Source of the DNA: Betaproteobacteria bacterium TMED82
Lineage (GTDB): Bacteria; Pseudomonadota; Gammaproteobacteria; Burkholderiales; Burkholderiaceae_A
DNA: 64,000 bases
Direction of reading: 5' to 3'
Assembly: GCA_002170395.1 (NCBI GenBank)
Contig: NHEJ01000006.1
Coordinates: 128,416-192,415, forward strand
The notes under the pieces are model-generated. The model was given only the letters and a program-made list of their open reading frames with translations, was not told the DNA's origin and did not search any database. Position 1 is the stretch's first letter; every line of letters starts with the position of its first letter. This document shows, piece after piece, positions 36,501 to 45,005 of the stretch. The position numbers were made by a program, and so were the translations under genes.

Positions 36501-36962
36501 TTGCCCGCCGTTTGCTCCAATTTGGAACACTTTATTGGCGAAGGACCCGTCAAGAACATTCACACCATTGTATTGAGTTGTGCTTGCAATCCTATCTAAC
36601 TCCGTGGATAACTGATCCACTTCGTTCTGAAGAAAAGCTCGATCTGCATCACTATTTGTATCACTAGCTGCCTGAATCGCAAGTTCACGCATTCTTTGCA
36701 ATATGGAAGTGACCTCTTGCATTGCTCCCTCAGCAGTTTCGACTGTAGAAATCGAATCGTTAGCGTTCTTAATGGCTGACTGCAGACCCCTTGTTTGAGA
36801 GTCAAGCCTCGTGGCAATAGCCAAGCCGGTAGCATCATCAGAGGCTGAATTGATTCTCTTGCCGGTGGAGAGCCTCTCCATCGCTATTGCTAGCCTGTTG
36901 CTGTTTTTTGTTAGCGTATCTTGCGCTATCAAAGATTTAATATTGGTGTTGATAACTGACAT
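33519..36962 (-). CDS. fliC: Large flagellin 3 (1147 aa)
   Basis: N-terminal LIAQDTLTKNSNRLAIAMERLSTGKRINSASDDATGLAIAT and C-terminal RLTYTVDNLTNAMTNAASARSR to AMLAQANQQPQTVLALLQ identify flagellin. The middle is colinear with flagellin 2 and carries the same repeated modules (GGKIALSGYSASS, GRTVAVESFSSTHG, GGEIIVGGFVTANT, GGKVIMQSFTSTNG). Differences are spread evenly, so the duplication is not recent. Unlike the other two flagellins, I find neither a sigma-54 nor a sigma-28 site upstream; a 20-bp-period direct repeat is present instead. It follows flaG on the same strand with a 140-base gap. Confidence 0.95.
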   Translation of the reverse strand: MSVINTNIKSLIAQDTLTKNSNRLAIAMERLSTGKRINSASDDATGLAIATRLDSQTRGLQSAIKNANDSISTVETAEGAMQEVTSILQRMRELAIQAASDTNSDADRAFLQNEVDQLSTELDRIASTTQYNGVNVLDGSFANKVFQIGANGGQTMNISIGAMNSNVLGVATSNSASVSSGTSSTAVTSTSSTNLSGGASVEGTAAVKTVVNLEFLNNSGTDAYTFTVVDNLSGLQASVAGLTVDMTNSVSKDAFVAALNLSAATGQTDTAVTGATTYSSSISAALDLTNAANYGKVRFAISVDGGATTQIDLRDKLVSTVGVDSASVTQTEVVAALDSELERLFDARVSASASTTDNIRIEDQAGRRLKVTQGAGDGTLFGTDATNNGGLLAIQTVRNNISAEWSGDNLVLTNNAGGKIALSGYSASSDSQVRYNTVTDSQSEGVNEPILLASAGNNAVTMADSTYSGNVEKTQLSLRFSDTVGSGNTAQYSFSITNGAGDTYGSVSNLSVVLSGDNPTNAATIKASVMAALSAGIVTNYASAQNAAGGDKSFDINEWDVVFSGDQLLITNTEGRTVAVESFSSTHGFMTVTPINEPGSSEILASQNAYYSETRVQLNTSAFGQNLSATGTNRFTFILDGVSNSANLTISVDGASANVMGSGAEFAASVQAAVQAANIMIRNPNDGTAIASATVSNIQVSYDADTAELVFRDSAGRAMGFGYDASANGLTGLGNGPLLNDLTTGNANKSLTVKTNSSSAQGDVVNASQVKLTFSTANASFNFELNGRYLDGSSTNSSSAIASTISANFTNDTAALQTKLDALMTNLNGVHDRNVFEATIDASTNSITILQRDGGEIIVGGFVTANTHKDLTMAIEAPSGQGTNQTMSFQNHDIATQATAVGTQGVATTATLNLSGDDVYSMTISDGTQSYTASNLIVDISDVTSTNNFANAITDALLGSGINATMDNNGNVFFSRADGGKVIMQSFTSTNGKTGTWTPASGQGTAYNLSGGGNVAGSTSVTTTSSSSSSSSSSTGGATITGGTSIMDMSISTQTGASAAIATIDSALSYVQAERSNLGAIQNRLTYTVDNLTNAMTNAASARSRVLDTDYAKETAELARTQIIQQAATAMLAQANQQPQTVLALLQ

Positions 36963-37030
36963 TAGTCTCTCCTGAAAGTCCTTTACTGCTGCGTTTTAAA
37001 AGTAAAATTTATTTCCCTGGTACACACACT

Positions 37031-37065
37031 TTTACAACATTTGATGCTAATTTACAACATATGAT
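37031..37065. repeat. Direct repeat upstream of flagellin 3
   Basis: TTTACAACAT(T/A)TGAT occurs twice, beginning at 37031 and 37051. The copies match at 14 of 15 positions and are spaced exactly 20 bp, about two helical turns. This fits a site for a dimeric or cooperative DNA-binding protein controlling flagellin 3, but no regulator is known. Confidence 0.6.
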
Positions 37066-37105
37066 TTATATATGCAACACTTTTTTACCTAATTTTTCAT
37101 TTTTT

Positions 37106-37534
37106 TTAGAAAAAGTCATCAAAAAGCACTCCTTTTAGTTTTTCCAGGTTGTGCGCAACCTGCATGACAGTCTCACTGGGAATCTGTCTTATAATTTCTC
37201 CTGAATCTTTTCTTGTAACTGTTACAACCGAATGGTCTGTAACGTCATCAACTGAAAATCCTAGTTGGCTCTGTCTTGAGGCAAGCTCTTCATTTATTTT
37301 TGCTACTGCCTCCTGCAGCCGTTCTTCTGTTTCCGCAAGCCTTTGAGCTAAAGACTCAGTATCTACACTAGCTACTTCTTTTGCTTGCGGAAAAACAGCC
37401 ACGGGTTGAGCTTTCGTAAGAGCTCCGTTGTTTTTTTGTTCACCAGAAATGGGCTGATCAGCTTTCGGAAAAGAAAAATCCTTCCCCTGAATTGGAGAAT
37501 TGGACACTACTTTCTGTAGATTGAGTTTATCCAT
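37106..37534 (-). CDS. flaG: FlaG family flagellar protein
   Basis: The ATG at 37534 (MDKLNLQ) is preferred over an upstream TTG at 37561. The protein is about 142 residues. The last 60 (LGFSVDDVTDHSVVTVTRKDSGEIIRQIP...) are the conserved FlaG domain, including the RQIPSE motif; the first 80 are low-complexity with a short coiled coil (AQRLAETEERLQEAVAKINEEL). FlaG limits filament length in some polar flagellates. It lies between fliD and flagellin 3 and has its own excellent sigma-28 promoter-like sequence. Confidence 0.85.
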   Translation of the reverse strand: MDKLNLQKVVSNSPIQGKDFSFPKADQPISGEQKNNGALTKAQPVAVFPQAKEVASVDTESLAQRLAETEERLQEAVAKINEELASRQSQLGFSVDDVTDHSVVTVTRKDSGEIIRQIPSETVMQVAHNLEKLKGVLFDDFF

Positions 37535-37602
37535 ATCCCATAGTCCTATATAAAAAAGCAACGCTCTTCGGCGTCTATATTTATAAATACCTTCTAGTCT
37601 AT

Positions 37603-37629
37603 GAATCGGCGAATCAACAAAAAACTTTA
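37603..37629 (-). promoter_or_regulatory. Sigma-28 promoter-like site of flaG
   Basis: Minus strand TAAAGTTT, 11 bases, GCCGATTC: 14 of 16 bases match the FliA consensus. It lies between the fliD stop and flaG. Confidence 0.8.
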
Positions 37630-37697
37630 GAAAAAAAAAAGTTTTTTTTAAAAAAATATTAAGTTATTGTTTTTAATGAAAAAAATTCTAAATATTT

Positions 37698-39722
37698 TTA
37701 TTTTCTTGAGTAAATACCCATCAATGCATCGAAAGAGCTTTGCAAACTTGTTCTGGTAGAGTTGTATTGACCGACCAAGGCATCCATAATTGCAAATTGT
37801 TTAGTGTATCTGGCTAAAAGGACCTCATACCTCGATGCCAAGTTAGTTATATCCTCTTCGTAGCGTCTTTTGTCAGATTCTGCGCTCGTAGTTTGCCTTT
37901 TTACTATGCCCGTGGTGCTTAAATATGCGTCCAGTTTCACGATTGCGTCACCTGCTATGCCTTTGCTCGTATCGGTCGCTAGCGCATTTCCTCCGAAGAT
38001 AGTTACAACTTCATCAAAATTGTTATTCAGTGCTTCATCAAGCTTCTTGTCATCAACTGATAGCACTCCGCTTTTATCAACGGAAAAACCTATGTCTCTT
38101 AGCGCTCTTAAAGAAGTTCCAGATGTTGAAGAATTTGATAGAAGCATATCTCGTAATGAGTTTTGAATTGTCCTAATTGATGATTCTCCCAAAAGAGATC
38201 CACTGAATACATCCTCAGGATCATCGGGATTTATCGGACCAGTCAAAATTTTAAAATCAGAGACACCCTCATTATAAGCCGTCACTAGTTCGTTAATAGT
38301 TTCTTTAATGGCTGAAGTGTCTCGAGAAATTGTAAGGCTTGCATCTGCGGAAGACGGACTCAATAATTCCATTGTTACGCCTTGAATCACATCTCCTATT
38401 AAATTTGATCCCCTGCTTACAGACATTCCATCTACAACTAATTTTGCATCTGACGCTGACTGAATATTGCTGAAATTAAATGCAGACAAACTCGAATTAG
38501 CCGAGAATGCCTGGCTCTCTGAGATGCTGACATCAACGACATTCGAAAGACTAGCGAAGGTAGGAAAAGCAATATCACCGTCAGATCTAGTGTAATTAAT
38601 CTTTAGCGTTCCATCACTGGATGCTTCTATAGTTCTCCCCGCCGAATTTGTAATAAAGGTATTAGCATCCAAGGTAGATTTAACCCTAGCAGCAATTACA
38701 CTTGGCGTTTCTCCAGCTGACACCGCGATGTTGAGGCCTTCAACCGTAAAAGTGCCTGTTGATTGAGCAGTTCCAAATGTAACTGTTTGAATTTCCGGCT
38801 GTGATCCAGTTGTTGTCATAGTAAATTGATTATCTTCTCCGCTCTGTCCTGTCAATAAGATCTTGTAGGGTGCAGATCCACCGGACCCGTCATCAATTAA
38901 TTGAGCTGTAATACCTAACGTTGCAGCTGATGAATTTAATTCCGAAACAACTCCTAAAGGTGTTGTGCTAGCTGAACCTATATTTAGTTCTTGCACTCCA
39001 TTGCGAAGCGTTGAAAATGTCGAGGTTAAATCCGAAGACCCAACGGAAGAAACAGATAAAGCGGATGCAGCAACATCTCCCTCTGAGAGTTCAAATGTTA
39101 CTGTTAAGGTACCATCTGACTTCGCAATAATTTCCCTACCAGAATTTGAGGAAACGAAAGAACTGCCATCTGCTTGCAGAGCTTCCTTAGCCTTGGCTGC
39201 TACCGTGGCGGCTGAGTCTCCCGCAGCAACAGCAACGTTAATTCCGGAAACCACAATAGTTCCGGCTGCAGATGCTGCTGTAAATTGTAATTGTTGTTGC
39301 TCTCGCGTGGTGATTTGCAGTGCAAACGGTTGTCCGCCATTGATTGGAGCAGCAGTAGAGGAAAACCCACCAGATTGTTGTCTGGCACCAACTGCTAAAG
39401 ATTGAACTTTGACTGAGTGCGAACCTGTTTTTGCAAGAGTCGAAGTGGATATTTTAAGTGCTGACGTATTAGAGTTTGTAGTAGTGTATGTTTTAAAGTC
39501 TGATGCAGAATCCAATTTTTTGAATGCAGTCTTAAATCGTTCTAATACTGCTTTCACCACTCCTAGTCCGGATATTTTCGCAGTGCTTTTATCTATTTTT
39601 GCTTGAACAAGAGCTTCTCTCGGTACTCTTTCAGCGTCAACAAGTGCTTTGGATAATTGTTGGATATCGATACCAGACCCAGCACCTAGTGTATTTACAA
39701 CATTTGATGTTTCGTTAGCCAC
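37698..39722 (-). CDS. fliD: Filament cap protein FliD
   Basis: A 674-residue protein, GTG start with GGGGAGG about seven bases upstream. NTLGAGSGIDIQQLSKALVDAER is the FliD N-terminal signature, and the C-terminal part has SSIRTIQNSLRDMLL, LRDIGFSVDKSGVLSVDDKKL and a terminal coiled region (TRTSLQSSFDALMG). FliD caps the growing filament and folds flagellin. It is 150-200 residues longer than usual because of two copies of a module (GTIVVSGINVAVAAGDSAATV...; GTFTVEGLNIAVSAGETPSVI...) that also occurs in the giant flagellin. A sigma-28 site precedes it. Confidence 0.95.
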   Translation of the reverse strand: MANETSNVVNTLGAGSGIDIQQLSKALVDAERVPREALVQAKIDKSTAKISGLGVVKAVLERFKTAFKKLDSASDFKTYTTTNSNTSALKISTSTLAKTGSHSVKVQSLAVGARQQSGGFSSTAAPINGGQPFALQITTREQQQLQFTAASAAGTIVVSGINVAVAAGDSAATVAAKAKEALQADGSSFVSSNSGREIIAKSDGTLTVTFELSEGDVAASALSVSSVGSSDLTSTFSTLRNGVQELNIGSASTTPLGVVSELNSSAATLGITAQLIDDGSGGSAPYKILLTGQSGEDNQFTMTTTGSQPEIQTVTFGTAQSTGTFTVEGLNIAVSAGETPSVIAARVKSTLDANTFITNSAGRTIEASSDGTLKINYTRSDGDIAFPTFASLSNVVDVSISESQAFSANSSLSAFNFSNIQSASDAKLVVDGMSVSRGSNLIGDVIQGVTMELLSPSSADASLTISRDTSAIKETINELVTAYNEGVSDFKILTGPINPDDPEDVFSGSLLGESSIRTIQNSLRDMLLSNSSTSGTSLRALRDIGFSVDKSGVLSVDDKKLDEALNNNFDEVVTIFGGNALATDTSKGIAGDAIVKLDAYLSTTGIVKRQTTSAESDKRRYEEDITNLASRYEVLLARYTKQFAIMDALVGQYNSTRTSLQSSFDALMGIYSRK

Positions 39723-39730
39723 TTAACCTC

Positions 39731-39742
39731 CCCGATATCGGG
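39731..39742. repeat. Perfect 12-bp palindrome overlapping the fliD ribosome-binding site
   Basis: CCCGATATCGGG is a perfect palindrome; its right arm on the minus strand runs into the GGGGAGG ribosome-binding sequence of fliD. In mRNA it could form a small CCCG-AUAU-CGGG hairpin that partly hides the site, or in DNA act as an operator. Neither is proven. Confidence 0.4.
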
Positions 39743-39763
39743 ATAATTTATTATTTAGATTTT

Positions 39764-39790
39764 GAATCGTCACTTTAAGCAAAAACTTTA
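39764..39790 (-). promoter_or_regulatory. Sigma-28 promoter-like site of fliD
   Basis: Minus strand TAAAGTTT, 11 bases, GACGATTC. The -35 half is perfect. It begins four bases after the flgL stop codon and can start a fliD(-flaG) transcript separate from the flg operon. Confidence 0.75.
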
Positions 39791-39793
39791 GTG

Positions 39794-40717
39794 CTACCTA
39801 ATATAATTGAACAGACTTAAATTTGAAATTTGAGAGAAACTACTCTGAGTCGCTTGCAAAGCAAGCATGTTTTTTTGCATTTCGGTAACTGCTGCACTGT
39901 AGTCTAAATCCTCTACTTTCGAAAGAGCAGTTTTAAACTGCAAAACGGTTTCTTCGTTGACTGACTTTTGCGTTTCAACAACCGACATTTCCGTACCTAC
40001 CTGTGCGGTTGCAAGAGCAATATTGAAAGAAGCTTGATCCAAATCATTAATACCAACATTCATTGCCTCCGTATCTGATTTCCTCATACCCTCAGCAAGC
40101 TCTGTCAAAGCTTGAAAAAAACCTTTTCCTGTTTGAGTACCATCAACATTCTCTCTTATAACTCTGCCAAAAACATCAGTGCCTGTCCGATTAAATCGTA
40201 TGAAACGCTGTTCACCAACTTGGACTTGATTCCTTGTTTCATCGCCACTGTACTCAATGTCCCCCACAACATTTTTCTCATAAGGCTTTACCTGAACCCT
40301 ACTGCCAGAAAAGATATAGTTGTCGTTTACATCCTGGGTATTTGCAAGTGCCAACAAATCATTGGTTAAACCTTCAATCTCAATAGCTACTAGCTCTCTA
40401 TCTTTAGGACCCAATGTACCGTTGGCGCCCTGAATCGCTAATTCTTTTATTCTTGTCAAAACATTATTAGTGGCTTCTAACGCGGTTTCTTCAGCTATCA
40501 AACGATTATTCGCTGCCTGCAAATTTTTATCGTATGATTCATGTCTACCAATCACTGACTTTAATCTTTGAATGGCGGTTGCCTGATTTGGTGCATCACT
40601 GGGATTCACTACATTTTTTGCACTTGATAACCTCATCTGGGTTTTAGCTAAATTCGATTGACCACCAACCATCTGGTCAACAGACCTATCAAAAAAAAGT
40701 GATGTAGATACCTTCAT
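39794..40717 (-). CDS. flgL: Hook-filament junction protein FlgL
   Basis: A 307-residue protein of normal FlgL length. MKVSTSLFFDRSVDQM, QTQMRLSSAKNVVNPSDAP-type segment and RIKELAIQGANGTLGPKDRELV are the flagellin-like N-terminal helices of FlgL, and SALSKVEDLDYSAAVTEMQ-like residues (here ALSKVEDLDYSAAVTEM) with LALQATQSSFSQISNLSLF close it. It joins FlgK to the filament. In contrast to its neighbours FlgK and FliD it has no expansion. It follows flgK by ten bases and is the last gene of the flgB-flgL operon. Confidence 0.93.
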   Translation of the reverse strand: MKVSTSLFFDRSVDQMVGGQSNLAKTQMRLSSAKNVVNPSDAPNQATAIQRLKSVIGRHESYDKNLQAANNRLIAEETALEATNNVLTRIKELAIQGANGTLGPKDRELVAIEIEGLTNDLLALANTQDVNDNYIFSGSRVQVKPYEKNVVGDIEYSGDETRNQVQVGEQRFIRFNRTGTDVFGRVIRENVDGTQTGKGFFQALTELAEGMRKSDTEAMNVGINDLDQASFNIALATAQVGTEMSVVETQKSVNEETVLQFKTALSKVEDLDYSAAVTEMQKNMLALQATQSSFSQISNLSLFNYIR

Positions 40718-40727
40718 AATTAATTTC

Positions 40728-43700
40728 CTAACGAATTCCTATAATCGCATCGAATAAAACTGAAGCTGTCTGCATTACTTTAGCTGATGCTTGATAGGCT
40801 TGTTGATACCTCACTAAATCAGCAGCCTCCTGATCTAAACTTACTCCAGCGACTTGATCCCTTTTTGCAACAGCCTCATCATAGACCACGGTTAACGCTT
40901 CTTTAGAGACTCCAGCGCGTTGCGCAAAATTTCCAATTCTATTGATAATGTCATCGTACCCTTCTGACATTGTCAAACCAGACTCTCCTCCAATGACTGA
41001 TTTCTTTTCTAAGTCTGAAAGTGCAATAATATTTTGGTTATTTCCAATACCATCATTATTACCATCAACAAAAAATCTATCTCCTTTCTTTGGTGGTCCA
41101 GAGAGATTTACCTCTAACCTCTGATATTTTATTCCGTCTTTTACATTAAACTCCCTCTCTGCTAAAAGTGTTCCTGTATTCGAATCAAGAATTTGATATG
41201 TAGTGTCCGTTACAAAAAATACTTCTAGAGGATTTGCTCTCAACTCTTGAATCTTATTGAACTCAGAATTTTCGTAGTTTGCTCCAAGGGAAAAACTTCC
41301 TTCACCATCCGCAAAAACTAATAAATCTTCGGGTATTGACCCGCTTAAATATAAAGAGGTATCAAAACCCATCCTTGCTAAATCGGCTGGCGATCCTTGT
41401 TTTCCCAAACTAAGTTTGATTTCAGCTGGAAATCGATCTAATGTCTGTCTCGCCTGCTCAAAATCTCTTTGATAAGTACGCGCCTCCAAATTTAAAACAT
41501 TTTTACCTGCTATCTCTATCCCTACACTGGACTTAGTACCGATGACAAGTGCACCAGAAACATCTAAATAAGCAAAAACATTTCCTAGTCTATAGTCAGT
41601 TTTTGCGGTATCGTTTATCGCATCTCTTATATCCTCAATGTCAGCAAAATCATTTGTCTTGCCCAATAGAACATTGTTCAAAGTCAGGCCCTCGTCGAAA
41701 TTCATATCCCTAGAAAATACGCGAACTTGGTCGACAACCCGCGTCAACTCAATTTCACCGTCGTACTCTTTTGCGGAAATGCTCAGAACATTTGAGGCAG
41801 ACACTCCATTAATATCAATATTTTTTCCAGTACGGTTATTTATTACTAAGTTTCCGTCTGGGTTTACATAAGCTCCAACACCTGTAATCTGCGTCTGATC
41901 ATTTATCGCATCTCTCAACTTTAAAATGGTTTTCTCTCTGGTGTTTATTTCGGCCAATTTAGTTTTTGTATCTGCAGTCAAACTTAAAAGAGTTTCCTCC
42001 GCTAAAACTTGAGTGCCGTTAATAACCAGCCCACCAGTTGGAGTGATATTTTTTGACTCAACTATAATTTCGGTTTCAGCATCTACATCGATCCCTAATT
42101 CCTCTGATTGCGGTAATAGCCACTTCCTGATGTCACTAGCCTCCATTGACTTATTTTTATCAATTTCTAAACTAGTTAGTTCTTTACCGTTCAAAATAAA
42201 AGTTTTTTCTTGGAAGCCGTCTCCAACGGATGATAGTTCTATTGGCTTCGACTTAACACTGCCGACAACAAACTTGGTACTATCAACCACATGATCCAGT
42301 CCAAGCTGCGGTAATGCTTGAGGAACGGCTTTAACACCATAGAAAATATCTAAGTCTCTATAATTGTCTGTTCCTTGCACATTTAAATAATCGTTAATGT
42401 AAGTACTTCCCGCCACGAAATTTACATTTCCTTCTAATGCAGCCTCTATGAATTCCTTTCCAGCTCGCTTGCGAATGGGTTGTTGCTCAACTTCATTTAA
42501 CTCTCTTCCTAATCTTGCTTCTTCCAATAGAACTTCTTCATCTCCAAAACTATCTCCGGCGATATGGTTTCCATCTCGTGAAAATAGTTGAAGATTTACC
42601 GGTTTATCTAAATCATCCTGGGTAATAGTAATTTGAATATCCTTGTACCCGCCGGGAATAATAGATATTGGTGTGACTGGAGCTTGATCATAAAACTTCG
42701 AAACCTCACTTATCTCATTGAAGTTTTGATTCGTTAGCACGTTATTTAGTAAGAAGTTTATTTCAGAATCAAGCTGCTCGTCATCTTCCTCTAAAACGTC
42801 GATGGTCGCATTTACTCCGCTAGGGTTTTCTTCATCATCTATAATTCGGAATTCACTCGCTGCCGCAATCAAAGCGGGATTATCAAAAACTACGTCAATC
42901 CCTGCGGCAGGCCTATTCTCACTCTTTAAAAAAACTACTTCGCCATCGACTGCCTCACCAGAAAATGCTATTGATAAACCATTTATTTGCACAACGTCCA
43001 CTCCTGACTCAATCAGACCTGTTGCTTTATCAGTAGCTGTCCACAATCCTCTCTGTGTTGTACCTCTTATATCCCCTTCTGCAGATAAAGTACCTGGAGA
43101 AATCGAGAAAAAACCGAACTCCTCACTCCTTAAATTTATTTGCCTATCGGTCTCTTTAGTAAGCGTTAGCGATCTTCCATAGTTTGAGTCTAAGAATTGG
43201 AAAAGACCATCTCTAACTTCCTCCAAAGTAACATCTTCTCCAACATCCTCAATTCCCAAAAAAGGAATAGTGAATTTACTTGTCGAGCCATTAAGTGTAA
43301 TTTCAATCACGTCACCTTTTTTATACTGCCCGTCAAGCGTTAAATTCGACACCTGACCGGCCTCTGCATCAAATTCAAACTCTATATCGTTACCAGTAAG
43401 TTTTAGTGGATCTATTACTGTTGGAGTGAGAGTAACTGCAGACAATTCGTTACCGGTAATTACTGTGAGCTCCGGATTAAGTCGAAAAAAATCTCCTCCC
43501 TTATTACCATACAGATCGAGTCCTCCTTGATGCACAGCATTTACCTCAGCCACGAGAATCTTAGCGAGTTCATCTAACTCCCTAAAAGATGGCTCAAGAA
43601 GTGCCTTGCGAAAAGATAAAAGACCTCCTAAATTTCCCCCTCCAATACCGCTAAGTGTTTCAACGTTTTTTGTGTACTGACCTATCTGTAGATCTACCTT

Positions 43701-44465
43701 ACTAATATCACTCTCTTGAAATGTAGCAAAGATCCGTTCAAATTCTAGCTCGTCTACAATAACTCCAGATGAAAATGTCGACGAGAGTGATACGTTTACA
43801 GATCCGTTTGATTCCTCTTTAACTTTTATTTTGGCTAATTCCGCAAGCTCTCTCAATAATTGATCTCTTTCGTCCAGTAATTGCATCGGTTGCCGAGATA
43901 GGATTCCAGTAGCTGCTAACTTCTTGTTGATTGTTGCAAGCTGTTCAGATAAAACGTTTATTTTTGTAATATCAGAATTAATTGCCTCTTCAGTCTCTGC
44001 TACGATTAAGTCCATTTGGTTAGAGATTTCTTTAAATCGAGCCGTCAAACCCTCAGAATCTGACAAAAATACGGACCTTTGAATTAGTGAGGCTGGATCT
44101 GTTGATAACTCTCTAGCTGAGCTAAAAAATTTATCGAGAGCGGACGTTAAACCAATTGTTTCACTACCTAATATATTTATTACCCTGTTTGCGTAGTCCA
44201 CCATGGGATTCTGTTGGTTCAACTCACTACTACTATTTCTTAAACTATTCTCAATAAATTCATCATATAACCTTCGTACTCCATCAAGTCTTGCACCTGT
44301 TCCAAAAAAAGATTTTCCAAATTTTGTAGGAGTATTTTCTGCTAACGATACCTCTTGACGCGAATAACCCTCACTATCAACGTTTGCAATATTGTTAGCA
44401 ACAGTTGCGAGTGCTCTTTGGTAATTTGAAACAGCGCCAGAAGCTATCGAATTTATATCGCTCAT
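40728..44465 (-). CDS. flgK: Hook-associated protein FlgK, greatly enlarged (1245 aa)
   Basis: The N-terminus (SGAVSNYQRALATVANNIANVDSEGYSRQEV) and C-terminus (DQVAGVSLDQEAADLVRYQQAYQASAKVM, ending SVLFDAIIGIR) are typical FlgK. Usual length is 550-650 residues; here about 600 extra residues sit in the middle, with repeated hydrophobic/acidic beta-type stretches, for example LVINNRTGKNIDI and LVIGTKSSVGIEIAGKNVL, which resemble one another. FlgK forms the first hook-filament junction. Its enlargement parallels that of FlgE and the flagellins. No frameshift: one continuous frame from 44465 to 40728. Confidence 0.93.
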   Translation of the reverse strand: MSDINSIASGAVSNYQRALATVANNIANVDSEGYSRQEVSLAENTPTKFGKSFFGTGARLDGVRRLYDEFIENSLRNSSSELNQQNPMVDYANRVINILGSETIGLTSALDKFFSSARELSTDPASLIQRSVFLSDSEGLTARFKEISNQMDLIVAETEEAINSDITKINVLSEQLATINKKLAATGILSRQPMQLLDERDQLLRELAELAKIKVKEESNGSVNVSLSSTFSSGVIVDELEFERIFATFQESDISKVDLQIGQYTKNVETLSGIGGGNLGGLLSFRKALLEPSFRELDELAKILVAEVNAVHQGGLDLYGNKGGDFFRLNPELTVITGNELSAVTLTPTVIDPLKLTGNDIEFEFDAEAGQVSNLTLDGQYKKGDVIEITLNGSTSKFTIPFLGIEDVGEDVTLEEVRDGLFQFLDSNYGRSLTLTKETDRQINLRSEEFGFFSISPGTLSAEGDIRGTTQRGLWTATDKATGLIESGVDVVQINGLSIAFSGEAVDGEVVFLKSENRPAAGIDVVFDNPALIAAASEFRIIDDEENPSGVNATIDVLEEDDEQLDSEINFLLNNVLTNQNFNEISEVSKFYDQAPVTPISIIPGGYKDIQITITQDDLDKPVNLQLFSRDGNHIAGDSFGDEEVLLEEARLGRELNEVEQQPIRKRAGKEFIEAALEGNVNFVAGSTYINDYLNVQGTDNYRDLDIFYGVKAVPQALPQLGLDHVVDSTKFVVGSVKSKPIELSSVGDGFQEKTFILNGKELTSLEIDKNKSMEASDIRKWLLPQSEELGIDVDAETEIIVESKNITPTGGLVINGTQVLAEETLLSLTADTKTKLAEINTREKTILKLRDAINDQTQITGVGAYVNPDGNLVINNRTGKNIDINGVSASNVLSISAKEYDGEIELTRVVDQVRVFSRDMNFDEGLTLNNVLLGKTNDFADIEDIRDAINDTAKTDYRLGNVFAYLDVSGALVIGTKSSVGIEIAGKNVLNLEARTYQRDFEQARQTLDRFPAEIKLSLGKQGSPADLARMGFDTSLYLSGSIPEDLLVFADGEGSFSLGANYENSEFNKIQELRANPLEVFFVTDTTYQILDSNTGTLLAEREFNVKDGIKYQRLEVNLSGPPKKGDRFFVDGNNDGIGNNQNIIALSDLEKKSVIGGESGLTMSEGYDDIINRIGNFAQRAGVSKEALTVVYDEAVAKRDQVAGVSLDQEAADLVRYQQAYQASAKVMQTASVLFDAIIGIR

Positions 44466-44505
44466 TTAGAAAAAATACCTTCCATTTATTATCATCGTAG
44501 AATTT

Positions 44506-45003
44506 TTAATTTCCAGAATTTTGCAAGGGAAAACTTTTACTCTTATAATCTTCGACCTCAATATTTTTTTCGGTTTTCCTTTCCATAGAAAAAGGCTTTC
44601 CAGGTAAATCACGTATTACTCTAAAGGCTCGTTCTTTTTGCTCTAATTGCAGTGATTTATTAAGTTCAAATTTACTCTCTAAATATTCTTTTGAAGAGCC
44701 TTGAATGGTGTTTAAATGTTCCTCCACCATTTTGGCTAAACCTAGTCCACCCTTTCTTGCTAAGGCAACTGCAACCTCTCGATCATGCATAGCTTCAAAA
44801 GTTTCCATCGTTTTTGATTGCATTAACTCATTTTTTGGAACTGCCTTCCTCATTGACTTAAGCATCATCTGAATAAACATTGCTTCAAATTGTTGCGCCA
44901 CTTCTTTAGTAGCCTTTGCATCTTTAGCTCCAGCACGTGCTTTTAATTCACCATACCCTTTGAAATCTAAAGCTGATTTTGGAATACCAGTTGTGTTTTC
45001 CAT
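44506..45003 (-). CDS. flgJ: FlgJ, rod-binding domain only
   Basis: A 165-residue protein with EVAQQFEAMFIQMMLKSMRKAVPK and TFEAMHDREVAVALARKGGLGLAKMV, the rod-capping domain of FlgJ. The C-terminal peptidoglycan hydrolase domain found in enteric and Vibrio FlgJ is missing; the remaining 70 residues are charged and variable. Such single-domain FlgJ proteins rely on a separate hydrolase, here probably the LysM/lysozyme-like protein at 55592-56809. It acts in the periplasm at the growing rod tip. It follows flgI by two bases. Confidence 0.9.
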   Translation of the reverse strand: MENTTGIPKSALDFKGYGELKARAGAKDAKATKEVAQQFEAMFIQMMLKSMRKAVPKNELMQSKTMETFEAMHDREVAVALARKGGLGLAKMVEEHLNTIQGSSKEYLESKFELNKSLQLEQKERAFRVIRDLPGKPFSMERKTEKNIEVEDYKSKSFPLQNSGN

Positions 45004-45005
45004 TT

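Noticed and set aside
37066..37105. Possible sigma-54 site upstream of flagellin 3 (AGGT...TTGC)
   Set aside because: GG and GC are 12 bases apart instead of 10, which sigma-54 does not tolerate.
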